Assembly (NCBI RefSeq): GCF_018417475.1
Contig: NZ_CP054856.1
Span: forward strand, 3,255,001 to 3,319,000
Length of the DNA stretch: 64,000 nucleotides
Reading direction: 5' to 3'
From: Novosphingobium decolorationis
GTDB taxonomy: Bacteria; Pseudomonadota; Alphaproteobacteria; Sphingomonadales; Sphingomonadaceae
The translations under genes and the position numbers were made by a program. Under the pieces are notes generated by a model. The model had not been told where the DNA came from. It was given only the letters and a program-made list of their open reading frames with translations, and did no database searches. Below are positions 22,124 to 32,182 of the stretch, one piece after another (the stretch's first letter is position 1; each line of letters begins with the position of its first letter).

Positions 22124-22455
22124 CGGGGGTCCTTTTCTCCTCAAACCGGGGCCGACCTAGGACGGGGAGGCACTGTGGGGCAAGGATATTGTATGTCGTG
22201 GCAACAGAAGGGGGGAAGGACGATTTCCCAGTGCCATCGCCCTCGGGCTCCCCAAACTGCCCACCTCACCTTCAGTACGCGGCCTGGGCTGAGCACGGTG
22301 AGGTGGCCGAGTCTGGGGTCAAGGGGCGATGGCCCCTTGTATATTCTTCTTCCTTCTTCGTGTGGCCGTCCTGCCCCCAGACCTGTCACGCCATCGCGCA
22401 CGGATGCGTTTTTGCTTTCGCTTGCCGCGCGCCCCGCGTAGGGCCCCGATCCATC
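22124..22455. other. Divergent intergenic region between cytochrome c and MATE genes
   Basis: About 330 bases without a supported gene, holding repeat copy B (22227-22340). A longer open frame that would extend the MATE protein back to 22189 runs straight through the repeat and lacks transporter-like sequence, so I treat it as non-coding. Promoters for both genes should lie here but I cannot assign them. Confidence 0.55.
22227..22340 (-). repeat. 114-bp palindromic intergenic element, copy B
   Basis: Reverse-orientation copy. The GAGGGC-type hairpin end is degenerate (CCCAGTGCCATCGCCCTCGG) and the other end reads AAGGGGCGATGGCCCCTT. The inner pair CACCTCACC/GGTGAGGTG is intact. This is the only copy located between divergently transcribed genes, where it would lie in or near promoters. 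Confidence 0.85.
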
Positions 22456-23844
22456 ATGGCTCGCAGCATTGGCTCCCCCGACTTTCGCGCCGAACTCGGC
22501 AGGACCCTGGCTCTGGCCGGGCCGCTGGCGCTCGCCAACCTGTTGCAGATGGCGATCTTTGCCACCGACGTCATGTTCGTGGCGCGACTTGGGCAGCAGG
22601 CGCTGGCCGCGTCCAGTCTGGCCGTTGCGATGATCGCGGTCCTGATGATGGGCGTGAACGGGCTGACTTCGGCCTGCGCGCCGCTTATCGCGGCCGAACT
22701 CGGGCGCCGGGAGAACGCAGTGCGCGAGGTGCGCCGGACCACCCGCATGGCCTTGTGGCTGGCGGTGATCCTGGGCCTCGTGTGCATCGTGATCTGCCAG
22801 TTCGCCGAGGAATTCATGCTGGCAACGGGGCAGGACCCGGCGCTCGCCCGGCTTGGCGGCGATTTCCTCGCCCTGCTCTCGGTGGGCATTCTGCCGATGG
22901 GCGTGGCCAATGTCCTGCGCACCTTCGTTTCCGCGCTCGGGCGCCCGTACTTTGCGACCGCGATCACCGCGGCCTCGATCCTCGTCAACATCGTGGGCGA
23001 CTATGCGCTGGTATTCGGCCATTTCGGCATGCCCGCGCTGGGGCTGACTGGCGCTGCGCTGGCCAGCATCATCACGGCAAGCTTCACCGTCCTCGCCTAT
23101 GCCGTCGCAATCCGGCGCAACCGCCGCTTGCGGCGCTTTCACATCTTCGGGCGCTGGTGGCGTTCGGAATGGCCGCGCCTGGGCCAGATGCTGACGCTGG
23201 GGCTGCCGATCTCGGGCACGCTCATTGCCGAGGGCGGGCTGTTCAGCGGGGCGGCCTTCCTCATGGGGCTTGTTGGCGAGGCGCAGCTGGCCGGGCACAC
23301 GGTTGCCTTGCAGATCGCGGCGATTGCCTTCCAGGTCCCCTTCGGCATCGGGCAGGCCGCAACGATCCGTGTGGGCTACCACTACGGCGCGGCGAATGTC
23401 GCAGGCGTCGCGGCGGCAGGTCGCGCGGCGCTGCTCGTGTGCCTTGTCTTCGCGGCGGTAACCTCGGGCATCATCCTTATCTTCCCGCGCCTTGTCCTGA
23501 GCGCCTATGTCGATGTGAACGATCCGGCCAACGCGATCATGGTCGGCTTTGCCCTGCGCTATCTGGTGGTCGCGGCGGCCTTCCAGTTCACCGACGCGCT
23601 CCAGGCGGTGGCCGCGGGCGCCTTGCGCGGCATCCAGGACACGCGCGTGCCCATGGGCATCGCGGTGGTAAGTTATTGGGCGGCCGGTTTCGCCGTCTCG
23701 GCGGCGCTGGGCCTGTTCACTCCGTTCGAGGGCGTGGGCATCTGGATCGGTCTTGCCGTGGGATTGAGCGTGGCGGCGGCTCTGCTCATGGCGCGCTGGC
23801 ATTGGCGCGGGCGCTTCGGACTGCTAGGTGCCATCGCACGGTAA
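22456..23844 (+). CDS. MATE family efflux transporter
   Basis: A 462-residue multidrug and toxic-compound extrusion protein of the NorM/DinF superfamily. Twelve transmembrane helices are evident in two similar halves; the N-terminal half begins TLALAGPLALANLLQMAIFA and contains MFVARLGQQALAASSL, the usual NorM-like helix 1-2 region. The second half begins with LGLPISGTLIAEGGLFSGA. MATE pumps use Na+ or H+ gradients to expel cationic compounds. The ATG at 22456 gives a normal-length protein starting at the cytoplasmic N-terminus. It is monocistronic. Confidence 0.93.
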   Translation: MARSIGSPDFRAELGRTLALAGPLALANLLQMAIFATDVMFVARLGQQALAASSLAVAMIAVLMMGVNGLTSACAPLIAAELGRRENAVREVRRTTRMALWLAVILGLVCIVICQFAEEFMLATGQDPALARLGGDFLALLSVGILPMGVANVLRTFVSALGRPYFATAITAASILVNIVGDYALVFGHFGMPALGLTGAALASIITASFTVLAYAVAIRRNRRLRRFHIFGRWWRSEWPRLGQMLTLGLPISGTLIAEGGLFSGAAFLMGLVGEAQLAGHTVALQIAAIAFQVPFGIGQAATIRVGYHYGAANVAGVAAAGRAALLVCLVFAAVTSGIILIFPRLVLSAYVDVNDPANAIMVGFALRYLVVAAAFQFTDALQAVAAGALRGIQDTRVPMGIAVVSYWAAGFAVSAALGLFTPFEGVGIWIGLAVGLSVAAALLMARWHWRGRFGLLGAIAR

Positions 23845-23936
23845 CACACGCGTGTTTCCATGATGGAGTCCCGGGCGATGCCCGGGTACCGCGCGTGCGA
23901 CGCGTGCCGGTCTTCAAAAAAATTGCCTCCCACCTG

Positions 23937-23965
23937 CTTGACGCCAACTGGGCCTGTGACCATAT
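23937..23965 (+). promoter_or_regulatory. RpoH-type heat-shock promoter of groESL
   Basis: CTTGAC (23937-23942), a 17-base spacer and CCATAT (23960-23965) match the alphaproteobacterial sigma-32 pattern (CTTGA and CCATAT-like). Initiation would be at about 23972, immediately upstream of the CIRCE operator. Confidence 0.65.
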
Positions 23966-23974
23966 CCGGCCGCG

Positions 23975-24001
23975 TTGGCACTCTCTGTCTGAGAGTGCCA
24001 A
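23975..24001. promoter_or_regulatory. CIRCE operator (HrcA binding site)
   Basis: A perfect 9-bp inverted repeat TTGGCACTC-N9-GAGTGCCAA. It matches the CIRCE consensus TTAGCACTC-N9-GAGTGCTAA except for one compensated position in each arm. It lies right after the predicted groES start site, where HrcA binding would block transcription. Confidence 0.93.
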
Positions 24002-24042
24002 AACCAGTTTTTGCCTGTTCATAGGACTTAAGGGAGACTCCC

Positions 24043-24327
24043 ATGACTTTCCGTCCGCTGCACGACCGTGTTCTCGTGCGCCGCGTCGAGGCCGAAGAAA
24101 AGACGGCCGGTGGCATCATCATCCCCGACAGCGCCAAGGAAAAGCCCGCTGAAGGCGAAATCGTCTCGGTCGGCAAGGGCGCCGTCGTCGACGGCCAGCT
24201 CGTCGCGCTCGACGTCGCCGTCGGTGACCGCGTGCTCTTCGGCAAGTGGTCGGGCACCGAGGTCAAGGTCGACGGTGAAGACCTGCTCATCATGAAGGAA
24301 AGCGACATCCTCGGCGTCATCGGCTGA
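24043..24327 (+). CDS. groES: Co-chaperonin GroES
   Basis: GroES, 94 residues, the heptameric lid of the GroEL folding chamber. The N-terminus [20 protein letters not shown] and the mobile loop [15 protein letters not shown] are canonical, as is the C-terminal [16 protein letters not shown]. The ribosome binding site is AGGGAG. It is controlled by both a heat-shock promoter and a CIRCE operator upstream. groEL follows after 45 bases. Confidence 0.98.
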   Translation: MTFRPLHDRVLVRRVEAEEKTAGGIIIPDSAKEKPAEGEIVSVGKGAVVDGQLVALDVAVGDRVLFGKWSGTEVKVDGEDLLIMKESDILGVIG

Positions 24328-24351
24328 GCACCGCTTTCTTCTTCTACCTGA

Positions 24352-26031
<1,680 letters not shown>

Positions 26032-26064
26032 GCCGACCTGTCCCAGCTACGCGCTGAACACGAA

Positions 26065-26098
26065 GGGGCCGGGAAGAGCGATCTTCCCGGCCCTTTTC
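26065..26098 (+). terminator. Intrinsic terminator of groESL
   Basis: Stem GGGCCGGGAAGA/TCTTCCCGGCCC with loop GCGA, followed by TTTTC, shortly after the groEL stop. Confidence 0.88.
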
Positions 26099-26162
26099 GT
26101 TGTGCCGGGTTCGCGTCATGTTGGAGTGAGCGAAGAGCCGGCAATCGGGAAGAAAGATCCTT

Positions 26163-26276
26163 TCAAGGGGCCATCGCCCCTTGACCCCGGAATCGGCGAC
26201 CTCACCTCTCTCGGCCCCCGCAGCGTGTGTAAGGTTACGTCGACACTATGGGGAGCCCGAGGGCGATGGCCTTCGG
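26163..26276 (+). repeat. 114-bp palindromic intergenic element, copy C
   Basis: Forward-orientation copy between groEL and the beta-lactamase-like gene, both on the plus strand. The 5' hairpin is perfect (AAGGGG/CCCCTT); the inner stem and right half have drifted (GGTTACGT instead of GGTGAG), making this one of the more diverged copies. Confidence 0.88.
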
Positions 26277-26507
26277 CTATCTCCTTCTTGCTTCGTCCGA
26301 CGCCCATGTGGCGTGCAGTCGATGCATGCGAATCGCGCGACTGCGCATTTGCGGCGTGGAAGGGGTCGTTTGCGACCACAAGGCGACACGAAACTTCACA
26401 AACGCGCAATTGCTCGCACGCCCCATGCGCTTCGTCGAGCGCTCGTGGCGTTTGGTCGAACCTGTGTTAACCTGTCATCAGGTGGTTACGACTAGGATGG
26501 GTTTCGC
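26277..26507 (+). other. Non-coding spacer upstream of the beta-lactamase-like gene
   Basis: About 230 bases, part of the 476-base gap after groEL. I see no gene. Small open frames here are short and unlike neighbouring coding sequence. A promoter for the gene at 26508 is expected but not resolved. Confidence 0.4.
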
Positions 26508-27539
26508 ATGATCAGGGCAGGCAAACTCCTTTCGCAGTGCCGCTTGGGCACGGGGCGACTTCTTTCGTTCGCGGCGTTGGCCGTGGCCAGCGTGGTGCCT
26601 CTGGCGCCCGCGCACGCCGACAATGTCGGGACCGTCCAGACTTCGTTCGATTCGCTGTTCGGCACCGAGATGCGCGGGCCGCCGGTCTACTCGACGATGT
26701 TCGAGCGCCAGCTGGCCGCCGCCGCCGAAGCCTCGAACGGGCGCATTGGCGTGGCCGCCGTGGATCTGCGCACGGGCCGCACGCTTGATGTGCTGGGCGA
26801 CCAGCGCTTTCCGATGGCCAGCACCAGCAAGATCGCCATTGCGGCGACGTTCCTGGAAGGCGTGGACAAGGGCAAGTGGACGCTCACCAGCGAGTTTCCG
26901 ATGCTGATCCCGGTCTCTTCCAAGCCCTTCTCCTCGGCTGTCGCGCCGGTTCGCGAAGGCCAGTACCTGACCGCCGCCAAGCTGCTCGAACTCATGCTGA
27001 CGCGCTCGAACAACTACGCGACCGACGGTCTTCTGCGCGTGGTAGGCGGGCCCGATGCGGTCAACGCCTGGGTGCGTCGGGCGGGCATCGAGGACTGGCA
27101 CCTCGATCGCGATATCGCGACGCTCGTACGCGACGATGGCGCGCTCGATCCGGCCAACGTGATCGACAAGCGCGACAGCGCAACTCCGATGGCGATGGTG
27201 ACGCTTCTGCGCGGGCTCTACGAAGGGCAGTGGCTGAGCAAGCGCAGCCGCGACACCCTGATCGCGATCATGGGCCGCTGCGTGACCGGCCGTCGCCGCA
27301 TTCCCGCCGGCATTCCCGATGGCGCGATGATCCACCACAAGACCGGCTCGCTCCACAACACGTCGAGCGACGTGGGCATTGTCGAGACGCCCAACGGCGA
27401 TGTCTTCGCCGTTGCCATCTACGTCACCGGGCAGGGCAGCCGACCTAACCGCGAGGCCCGCATCGCGAGCATCGCGCGCACCGTCTACAACGGCTACCTG
27501 ACCGAGGCCCGCGGCGCACGCGCCGTCGCCTCGCGCTGA
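26508..27539 (+). CDS. Class A beta-lactamase-like serine hydrolase lacking the deacylating Glu
   Basis: A 343-residue exported protein (signal peptide about residues 1-38, ending PAHAD) with a class A beta-lactamase fold. The nucleophile motif is STSK (Ser105, Lys108), the second motif is SNN (165-167) in place of SDN, and the third is KTG (276-278). Aligning without gaps from SNN to the omega loop against TEM, LDRWEPELN becomes LDRDIATLV, so the general base Glu166 is Ile and Asn170 is Val. The acyl-enzyme should form but not be released by the usual route, so it is probably a penicillin-binding or regulatory relative rather than a resistance enzyme. That functional reading is inference. 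Confidence 0.85.
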   Translation: MIRAGKLLSQCRLGTGRLLSFAALAVASVVPLAPAHADNVGTVQTSFDSLFGTEMRGPPVYSTMFERQLAAAAEASNGRIGVAAVDLRTGRTLDVLGDQRFPMASTSKIAIAATFLEGVDKGKWTLTSEFPMLIPVSSKPFSSAVAPVREGQYLTAAKLLELMLTRSNNYATDGLLRVVGGPDAVNAWVRRAGIEDWHLDRDIATLVRDDGALDPANVIDKRDSATPMAMVTLLRGLYEGQWLSKRSRDTLIAIMGRCVTGRRRIPAGIPDGAMIHHKTGSLHNTSSDVGIVETPNGDVFAVAIYVTGQGSRPNREARIASIARTVYNGYLTEARGARAVASR

Positions 27540-27591
27540 TTTGTGGGCTTGCAGCCCCAGTCAAAAAACCAAGCAGTCAAAACAAGCAAGT

Positions 27592-27706
27592 CCGAGGGCC
27601 CTCGCCCTCGGGCTCCCCACAATGTCTCGCTCACCCTTCATGCGCTGCCGGGGGCTGAGAGTGGTGCGGTTGCCGATTTTGGGGTCAAGGGGTGATGACC
27701 CCTTGA
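27592..27706 (-). repeat. 115-bp palindromic intergenic element, copy D
   Basis: Reverse-orientation copy between convergent genes. One terminal hairpin reads CCGAGGGCCCTCGCCCTCGG, the other TCAAGGGGTGATGACCCCTT; note that both arms of the latter stem changed together (AAGGGGT/ACCCCTT), a compensated change that preserves pairing. Confidence 0.88.
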
Positions 27707-27752
27707 AATCCAGTTCCTTCCAGCACCCTCCGCTCTGACCTTTGCCGTTAAA

Positions 27753-27792
27753 CGAAAACGGGCGCCCGGATCTCTCCGAACGCCCGTTTCGT
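27753..27792. terminator. Bidirectional hairpin between convergent genes
   Basis: Stem CGAAAACGGGCG paired with CGCCCGTTTCG, loop about 16 bases. It lies between the beta-lactamase-like gene and the lipoprotein gene and probably terminates the latter on the minus strand. Confidence 0.6.
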
Positions 27793-27833
27793 AACGTGCC
27801 GAGTGGCCGCAGGGCCGCTGGGCCCTGTCGCGA

Positions 27834-28160
27834 TCAGTTGGTGCTGGGATCGCCGTCGGTGTGGTCGGCCATCTCGTTGGCGGCGTCATTGGCCGCGGCT
27901 TCGGCGTCCGAGGCGGCATTGGCGGCTGCGTCTTCGACATCGTCACCGGCCTCGTCCATGGCTGCGCCCGCGTCGTTGGCGGCGCCTTCCATCGAATCGC
28001 CCATCGCGTCCATCTCTTCACCGGCCTGATCGGCGTAGGAGCCCATGTCGTCGGCCGCCGACGAGGCGGCCGCTTCGGTGGCGTCCTCGGTCTGCTCCGA
28101 GCAGGCGGCCAGCGAAAGCGCGGCAATGGCAGTGGTGGTGGCAATCAGAATCTTGCGCAT
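27834..28160 (-). CDS. Small Ala/Asp-rich lipoprotein, hypothetical
   Basis: A 108-residue lipoprotein. The signal MRKILIATTTAIAALSLAAC ends in lipobox LAAC. The mature part is strikingly acidic and alanine-rich with a repeating pattern (AGEEMDAMGDSMEGAAND, AGAAMDEAGDDVEDAA, ASDAEAAANDAANEMAD), suggesting a continuous amphipathic helix or coiled coil, perhaps of periplasmic YtxH-like or entericidin-like type. No enzymatic motif. It diverges from polA; its stop faces the beta-lactamase-like gene. Confidence 0.8.
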   Translation of the reverse strand: MRKILIATTTAIAALSLAACSEQTEDATEAAASSAADDMGSYADQAGEEMDAMGDSMEGAANDAGAAMDEAGDDVEDAAANAASDAEAAANDAANEMADHTDGDPSTN

Positions 28161-28432
28161 CTCTCAGTATTCCCTCTTTGTTACTTCCGGTATCCGGCAC
28201 GCCGTTACAGCGTGTTCCTAAGCCTTCATGAGACGACTTCGTCCGTTCGCTAGAAGTCACGGGCGCCCCGTTCAAGCACTCGACAAGCAACATGTGCATA
28301 GAGCAAAGGTTCCCGCGACAGGGCGAAGGATTTTGTCGGGGAGCCGCGTGTGGGGCGCGGAGCGGAGGCTTTTGCACGGCCCAGCGCGGCTGCCTGCTGA
28401 CCTTCGGGCAAAGCGCTGCTAGAGCCCTGTAC

Positions 28433-31273
28433 ATGGAGCCAAAGCAGCATCTCTACCTCGTCGACGGTTCGGCCTACATCTTCCGTGCCTACCACCGTCT
28501 TCCCCCGCTCACGAACCCGGAAGGCACGCCCGTGGGCGCGGTCTACGGCTACACCACGATGCTGTGGAAGCTGGCCGAGGACCTCGACAAGGCCGAGGGG
28601 CCCACGCACATGGCGGTGATCCTCGATGCGGGAAGCAAGTCGTTCCGCAACGACATCTACGAGGACTACAAGGCCAACCGTCCCCCGCCGCCCGAGGATC
28701 TGGTGCCCCAGTTCCCGTTGATCCGCGATGCAACGCGCGCCTTCTCGCTGCCGTGCATCGAAGAGCAGGGCTACGAGGCGGACGACCTCATCGCCTCCTA
28801 CGCGCGCGCCGCGGCGCGGGAGGGCTGGGACGTCACCATCGTGTCTTCGGACAAGGACCTCATGCAGCTGGTCGGCACCTGCCCCGAAGGCGGCGGCAAG
28901 GTCGACATGCTCGACACGATGAAGAGCCTGCGCATCGACATACCCGAGGTCGAGGAGAAGTTCGGCGTCACCCCCGACAAGGTGGGCGACGTGCTCGCGC
29001 TCATGGGCGATGCGGTCGACAACGTGCCGGGTGTCTTCGGAGTCGGCCCCAAGACCGCGACCAAGCTCATCCAGGAGCATGGCGACCTGGAAAGCGTGCT
29101 GGCTGCTGCGCCGGACATGAAGAAGTCCAAGCTCAAGGAGCGGTTGATCGAGCAGGCCGAGCAGGCCCGCCTCAGCCGTGTTCTTGTCGCGCTCAAGGAA
29201 GACTGCGCGCTGCCGATGGCGCTCGACGAGGTGAAGCTCAATAGCATCCCGCCCGAGCCGCTCGCCGAGTTCCTCGGCAAGCATGGCTTCACCAGCCTCC
29301 TGAAGCGTCTCGAGACCGGCAACGGCAGCCCCTCCAAGGCGACCGATCTCAATCCGGCCAAGGCGCAGAATGCCGGGGCCGGGCCGGCCGAGGGCGCTGC
29401 GCGCCAGTCGCTGCCCGAGATGCCTGCGGTGGACTACGCGGCCTACGAATGCGTTCAGACGCAAGAGGCGCTCGAAGCCTGGGTGCAGAAGGCGCAGGCC
29501 GCGCATATCCTGGCGGTGGACACCGAGACCTCGGCGCTGGAGGCGATGCAGGCTGACCTTGTCGGCGTGAGCCTGGCCATCGGGCCCAACGAGGCCTGCT
29601 ACATCCCGCTTGGCCACGGCGGCAGCGACATGTTCGCCGAGAAGCCGCCGCAGGTGGACATGGACACCGCCATCGCGCTCCTCAAGCCGCTGCTGGAGGA
29701 CGATGCGGTCCTCAAGATCGGCCAGAACATCAAGTACGACATCAACGTGCTCGCCCGCTATGGGATCATGGTCGCGCCCATCGATGACACCATGATCGAG
29801 AGCTTCTGCCTCGATGCCGGGCGGGGCACCGACGGCGTGGGCGGTGGCCACGGGATGGACGAGCTTTCGCAGCGCCACCTCGGCCACACGCCGATGGCCT
29901 TCAAGGACGTGTGCGGCACGGGCAAGAAGGCGATCCCCTTCGGCGAGGTCCCGCTCGACAAGGCGACTCATTACGCCGCCGAGGACGCGGACGTGACCTG
30001 GCGCCTCCACAGCCTGCTGAAGCCGCGCCTTTCCGAGGAAGGCGGCACGCGCATCTACGAAAAGGTGGATCGCCCGCTGATCCCGGTGGTCGCCCAGATG
30101 GAGCGCCACGGGATCAAGGTTGACCGTGAGAAGCTGGCCGGGCTCTCGGCCCAGTTCGCCGAGACCATCGGTGCGCTGGAAAAGGAAATCCACGAGGCAG
30201 CGGGCCAGGAATTCACCATCGGCAGCCCCAAGCAGCTGGGCGAGATCCTGTTCGACAAGCTGGGCTACAAGGGCGGCAAGAAGGGCAAGTCGGGCCAGTA
30301 CTCGACCGACCAGTCGGTGCTCGAACGCCTCGCCGAAGAAGGCGCGGAAGTCGCGACCAAGGTGCTGGAATGGCGCCAGCTTTCCAAGCTGCGCTCGACC
30401 TACACCGAGGCGCTGCAGGCCGCAATCAACCCGAAGACGGGCCGCGTCCACACCAGCTACAGCCTTGTCGGCGCGCAGACGGGACGCCTGTCCTCGACCG
30501 ATCCGAACCTGCAGAACATCCCGATCCGCACCGAGATTGGCCGTCAGATCCGCGATTGCTTCGTCGCCGAGGAGGGCAATGTCCTCCTCGCGGCCGACTA
30601 TTCGCAGATCGAGCTGCGTCTTGCCGCGCACATGGCCGACGTTCCCAGCCTGAAGGAAGCCTTCGAGAAGGGCGAGGACATCCACGCGCGCACCGCGACC
30701 GAGCTGTTCGGGGAAGTCACCCGCGAGACGCGTGGGCGGGCCAAGACGATCAACTTCGCCATCCTCTACGGCATCTCGCGCTGGGGCCTCGCTGGGCGTC
30801 TGGGCACCGATGCCGATGAGGCTCAGGCGATGATCGACCGCTATTTCGAGCGATTCCCGGGCATCCAGAAGTACATCGTCTCGACGCTGGAAGGCGTGCG
30901 CGGGCGGGGTTATTCCGAGACGCTCTTTGCTCGCAAGACCTGGTTCCCGCGCATCATCTCCAAGAACGGGAACGAGCGCCAGGGCTCCGAGCGCGCCGCG
31001 ATCAACGCGCCGATCCAGGGCACCTGCGCCGACATCATCAAGCGCGCCATGGCGCGCATGACCCCGGCACTGGAAGACGCGGGCCTTGGCCATGTGCGCA
31101 TGCTGCTGCAGGTGCACGACGAACTCGTCTTCGAACTGCCCGAAGGCGACGTCGAAGCTGCCTCGAAGGTCATCGAGAAGGTCATGGCCGAAGCCGCAGG
31201 TCCGGCCGTGGAACTGACCGTGCCGCTGGGCGTGGAGATCGGCTCGGGTCCGAGCTGGGGCGCGGCGCACTAA
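28433..31273 (+). CDS. polA: DNA polymerase I
   Basis: PolA, 946 residues, for repair and Okazaki-fragment processing. Domains in order: 5'-3' exonuclease (LVDGSAYIFRAYH, then YEADDLIASYA and SSDKDLMQLV, and GVFGVGPKTATKLI), 3'-5' exonuclease with intact acidic residues (AVDTETSALEAM with its DxE), and the polymerase domain with AADYSQIELRLAAHMADV (motif A), RGRAKTINFAILYGIS (motif B) and QVHDELVFELP (motif C). All three activities therefore look intact. The ATG at 28433 matches the family start; the longer open frame from 28292 has no homology. Repeat E follows the stop. Confidence 0.98.
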   Translation: MEPKQHLYLVDGSAYIFRAYHRLPPLTNPEGTPVGAVYGYTTMLWKLAEDLDKAEGPTHMAVILDAGSKSFRNDIYEDYKANRPPPPEDLVPQFPLIRDATRAFSLPCIEEQGYEADDLIASYARAAAREGWDVTIVSSDKDLMQLVGTCPEGGGKVDMLDTMKSLRIDIPEVEEKFGVTPDKVGDVLALMGDAVDNVPGVFGVGPKTATKLIQEHGDLESVLAAAPDMKKSKLKERLIEQAEQARLSRVLVALKEDCALPMALDEVKLNSIPPEPLAEFLGKHGFTSLLKRLETGNGSPSKATDLNPAKAQNAGAGPAEGAARQSLPEMPAVDYAAYECVQTQEALEAWVQKAQAAHILAVDTETSALEAMQADLVGVSLAIGPNEACYIPLGHGGSDMFAEKPPQVDMDTAIALLKPLLEDDAVLKIGQNIKYDINVLARYGIMVAPIDDTMIESFCLDAGRGTDGVGGGHGMDELSQRHLGHTPMAFKDVCGTGKKAIPFGEVPLDKATHYAAEDADVTWRLHSLLKPRLSEEGGTRIYEKVDRPLIPVVAQMERHGIKVDREKLAGLSAQFAETIGALEKEIHEAAGQEFTIGSPKQLGEILFDKLGYKGGKKGKSGQYSTDQSVLERLAEEGAEVATKVLEWRQLSKLRSTYTEALQAAINPKTGRVHTSYSLVGAQTGRLSSTDPNLQNIPIRTEIGRQIRDCFVAEEGNVLLAADYSQIELRLAAHMADVPSLKEAFEKGEDIHARTATELFGEVTRETRGRAKTINFAILYGISRWGLAGRLGTDADEAQAMIDRYFERFPGIQKYIVSTLEGVRGRGYSETLFARKTWFPRIISKNGNERQGSERAAINAPIQGTCADIIKRAMARMTPALEDAGLGHVRMLLQVHDELVFELPEGDVEAASKVIEKVMAEAAGPAVELTVPLGVEIGSGPSWGAAH

Positions 31274-31291
31274 GCGAAGAAAAGGGAGAAT

Positions 31292-31405
31292 CCGAGGGCC
31301 ATCGCCCTCGGGCTCCCCGAACTGTCCACCTCACCTTTCATGCGCCAACTTGGACGAGAACGGTGAGGTCGCCCATTTTGGGGTCAAGGGGCGATGGCCC
31401 CTTGA
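31292..31405 (-). repeat. 114-bp palindromic intergenic element, copy E
   Basis: Reverse-orientation copy filling almost the whole 138-base gap between polA and the convergent glutathione peroxidase gene (stops at 31273 and 31412). It is a well-conserved copy: CCGAGGGC/GCCCTCGG and TCAAGGGG/CCCCTTGA stems and the inner CACCTCACC/GGTGAGGT pair are all intact. It probably doubles as the transcription terminator for both genes. Confidence 0.92.
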
Positions 31406-31411
31406 ATCTTC

Positions 31412-31957
31412 CTACTTCGCCAATTCCGCCTCGATCGCCGCAACCAGCGCGGGGTCCTTGGGCGCGACACCCGGCGCAAAGCGGTCCACGACCTTGCCGT
31501 CCTTGGAAACAAGGAATTTCTCGAAGTTCCACAGCACGTCCGGGTCTTCGGTGGGGGTACGGCCAAAGCCGCGCAGGCGTTCGCGGAATTCCTCGGCCGG
31601 ACCCTGTTTGGTCGGATGCGCCTGCGTCAGTTCCTTGTAGAGCGGCTGCATGTCGGCGCCGGTCACGTCGGCCTTGGCAAAGAGCGGGAAGGAGACGCCG
31701 TAGTTCAGCTTGCAGAACTCGGCGATTTCCTCGTGGCTGCCGGGCTCCTGCGCGCCAAAGTCGTTGGCCGGAAAGCCCAGGATCTCCAGGCCCTTGTCCT
31801 TGTACTGCTGGAACAGTTCTTCAAGGCCCTCGTACTGCGGGGTCAGGCCGCACTTGGAGGCGACGTTGACGATAAGCAGCACCTTGCCTTGATGGGCGCC
31901 CAGGGTGTCCGGCGTGCCGTCGATCCGGGTCAGGGGAATGGTGGCGATATCGGTCAT
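31412..31957 (-). CDS. Glutathione peroxidase (cysteine type)
   Basis: A 181-residue glutathione peroxidase-family protein that reduces peroxides with thiol donors. The peroxidatic residue is Cys in VNVASKCGLTPQYEGL, followed by GFPANDFGAQEPGS (Gln of the tetrad) and VLWNFEKFLV (Trp and Asn). The usual FPCNQFG is FPANDFG, so a Cys at that position is absent. No selenocysteine codon is involved. The enzyme is likely cytosolic. It stands alone on the minus strand, with the CoA-transferase genes 225 bases upstream on the same strand. Confidence 0.95.
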   Translation of the reverse strand: MTDIATIPLTRIDGTPDTLGAHQGKVLLIVNVASKCGLTPQYEGLEELFQQYKDKGLEILGFPANDFGAQEPGSHEEIAEFCKLNYGVSFPLFAKADVTGADMQPLYKELTQAHPTKQGPAEEFRERLRGFGRTPTEDPDVLWNFEKFLVSKDGKVVDRFAPGVAPKDPALVAAIEAELAK

Positions 31958-32138
31958 GTTCGGGCAACTCCGGTTTGTGCGTCACGCCTGTTCAGGCATT
32001 CTCCCGATGTAGGGACGCCAGAGCAGGCGGCAAGGTCGCCGGGCTGGCCGATTCGCCATGCGGAATAAACCGCAGGATTGCGCTGGGGCGCCGCAACGAG
32101 GGACTGGCCCTTCGTTGCTGACGCCCTGACACGTGCCT

Positions 32139-32167
32139 GGACGGCGCGGCTCTGGAGGCCGCGCGTC
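32139..32167 (-). terminator. GC-rich hairpin after scoB
   Basis: Imperfect stem GGACGGCGCGGC/GGCCGCGCGTCC just past the scoB stop. There is no T-run, so termination is uncertain. Confidence 0.3.
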
Positions 32168-32182
32168 CATTCGCGCGCTCGA

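Noticed and set aside
22141..23802. Long minus-strand frame opposite the MATE gene
   Set aside because: Low-complexity His/Arg/Asp-rich translation with no family resemblance; the MATE protein explains the region.
26508..27539. Calling this gene an antibiotic-resistance beta-lactamase
   Set aside because: Aligned residues equivalent to Glu166 and Asn170 are Ile and Val, so normal turnover is unlikely; no mobile element is nearby.
28250..31270. A 1006-codon minus-strand frame across polA
   Set aside because: A composition shadow of polA, which has all expected motifs on the plus strand.
31412..31957. Selenocysteine glutathione peroxidase
   Set aside because: The active-site codon encodes cysteine (SKCGLT) and no in-frame TGA is present.
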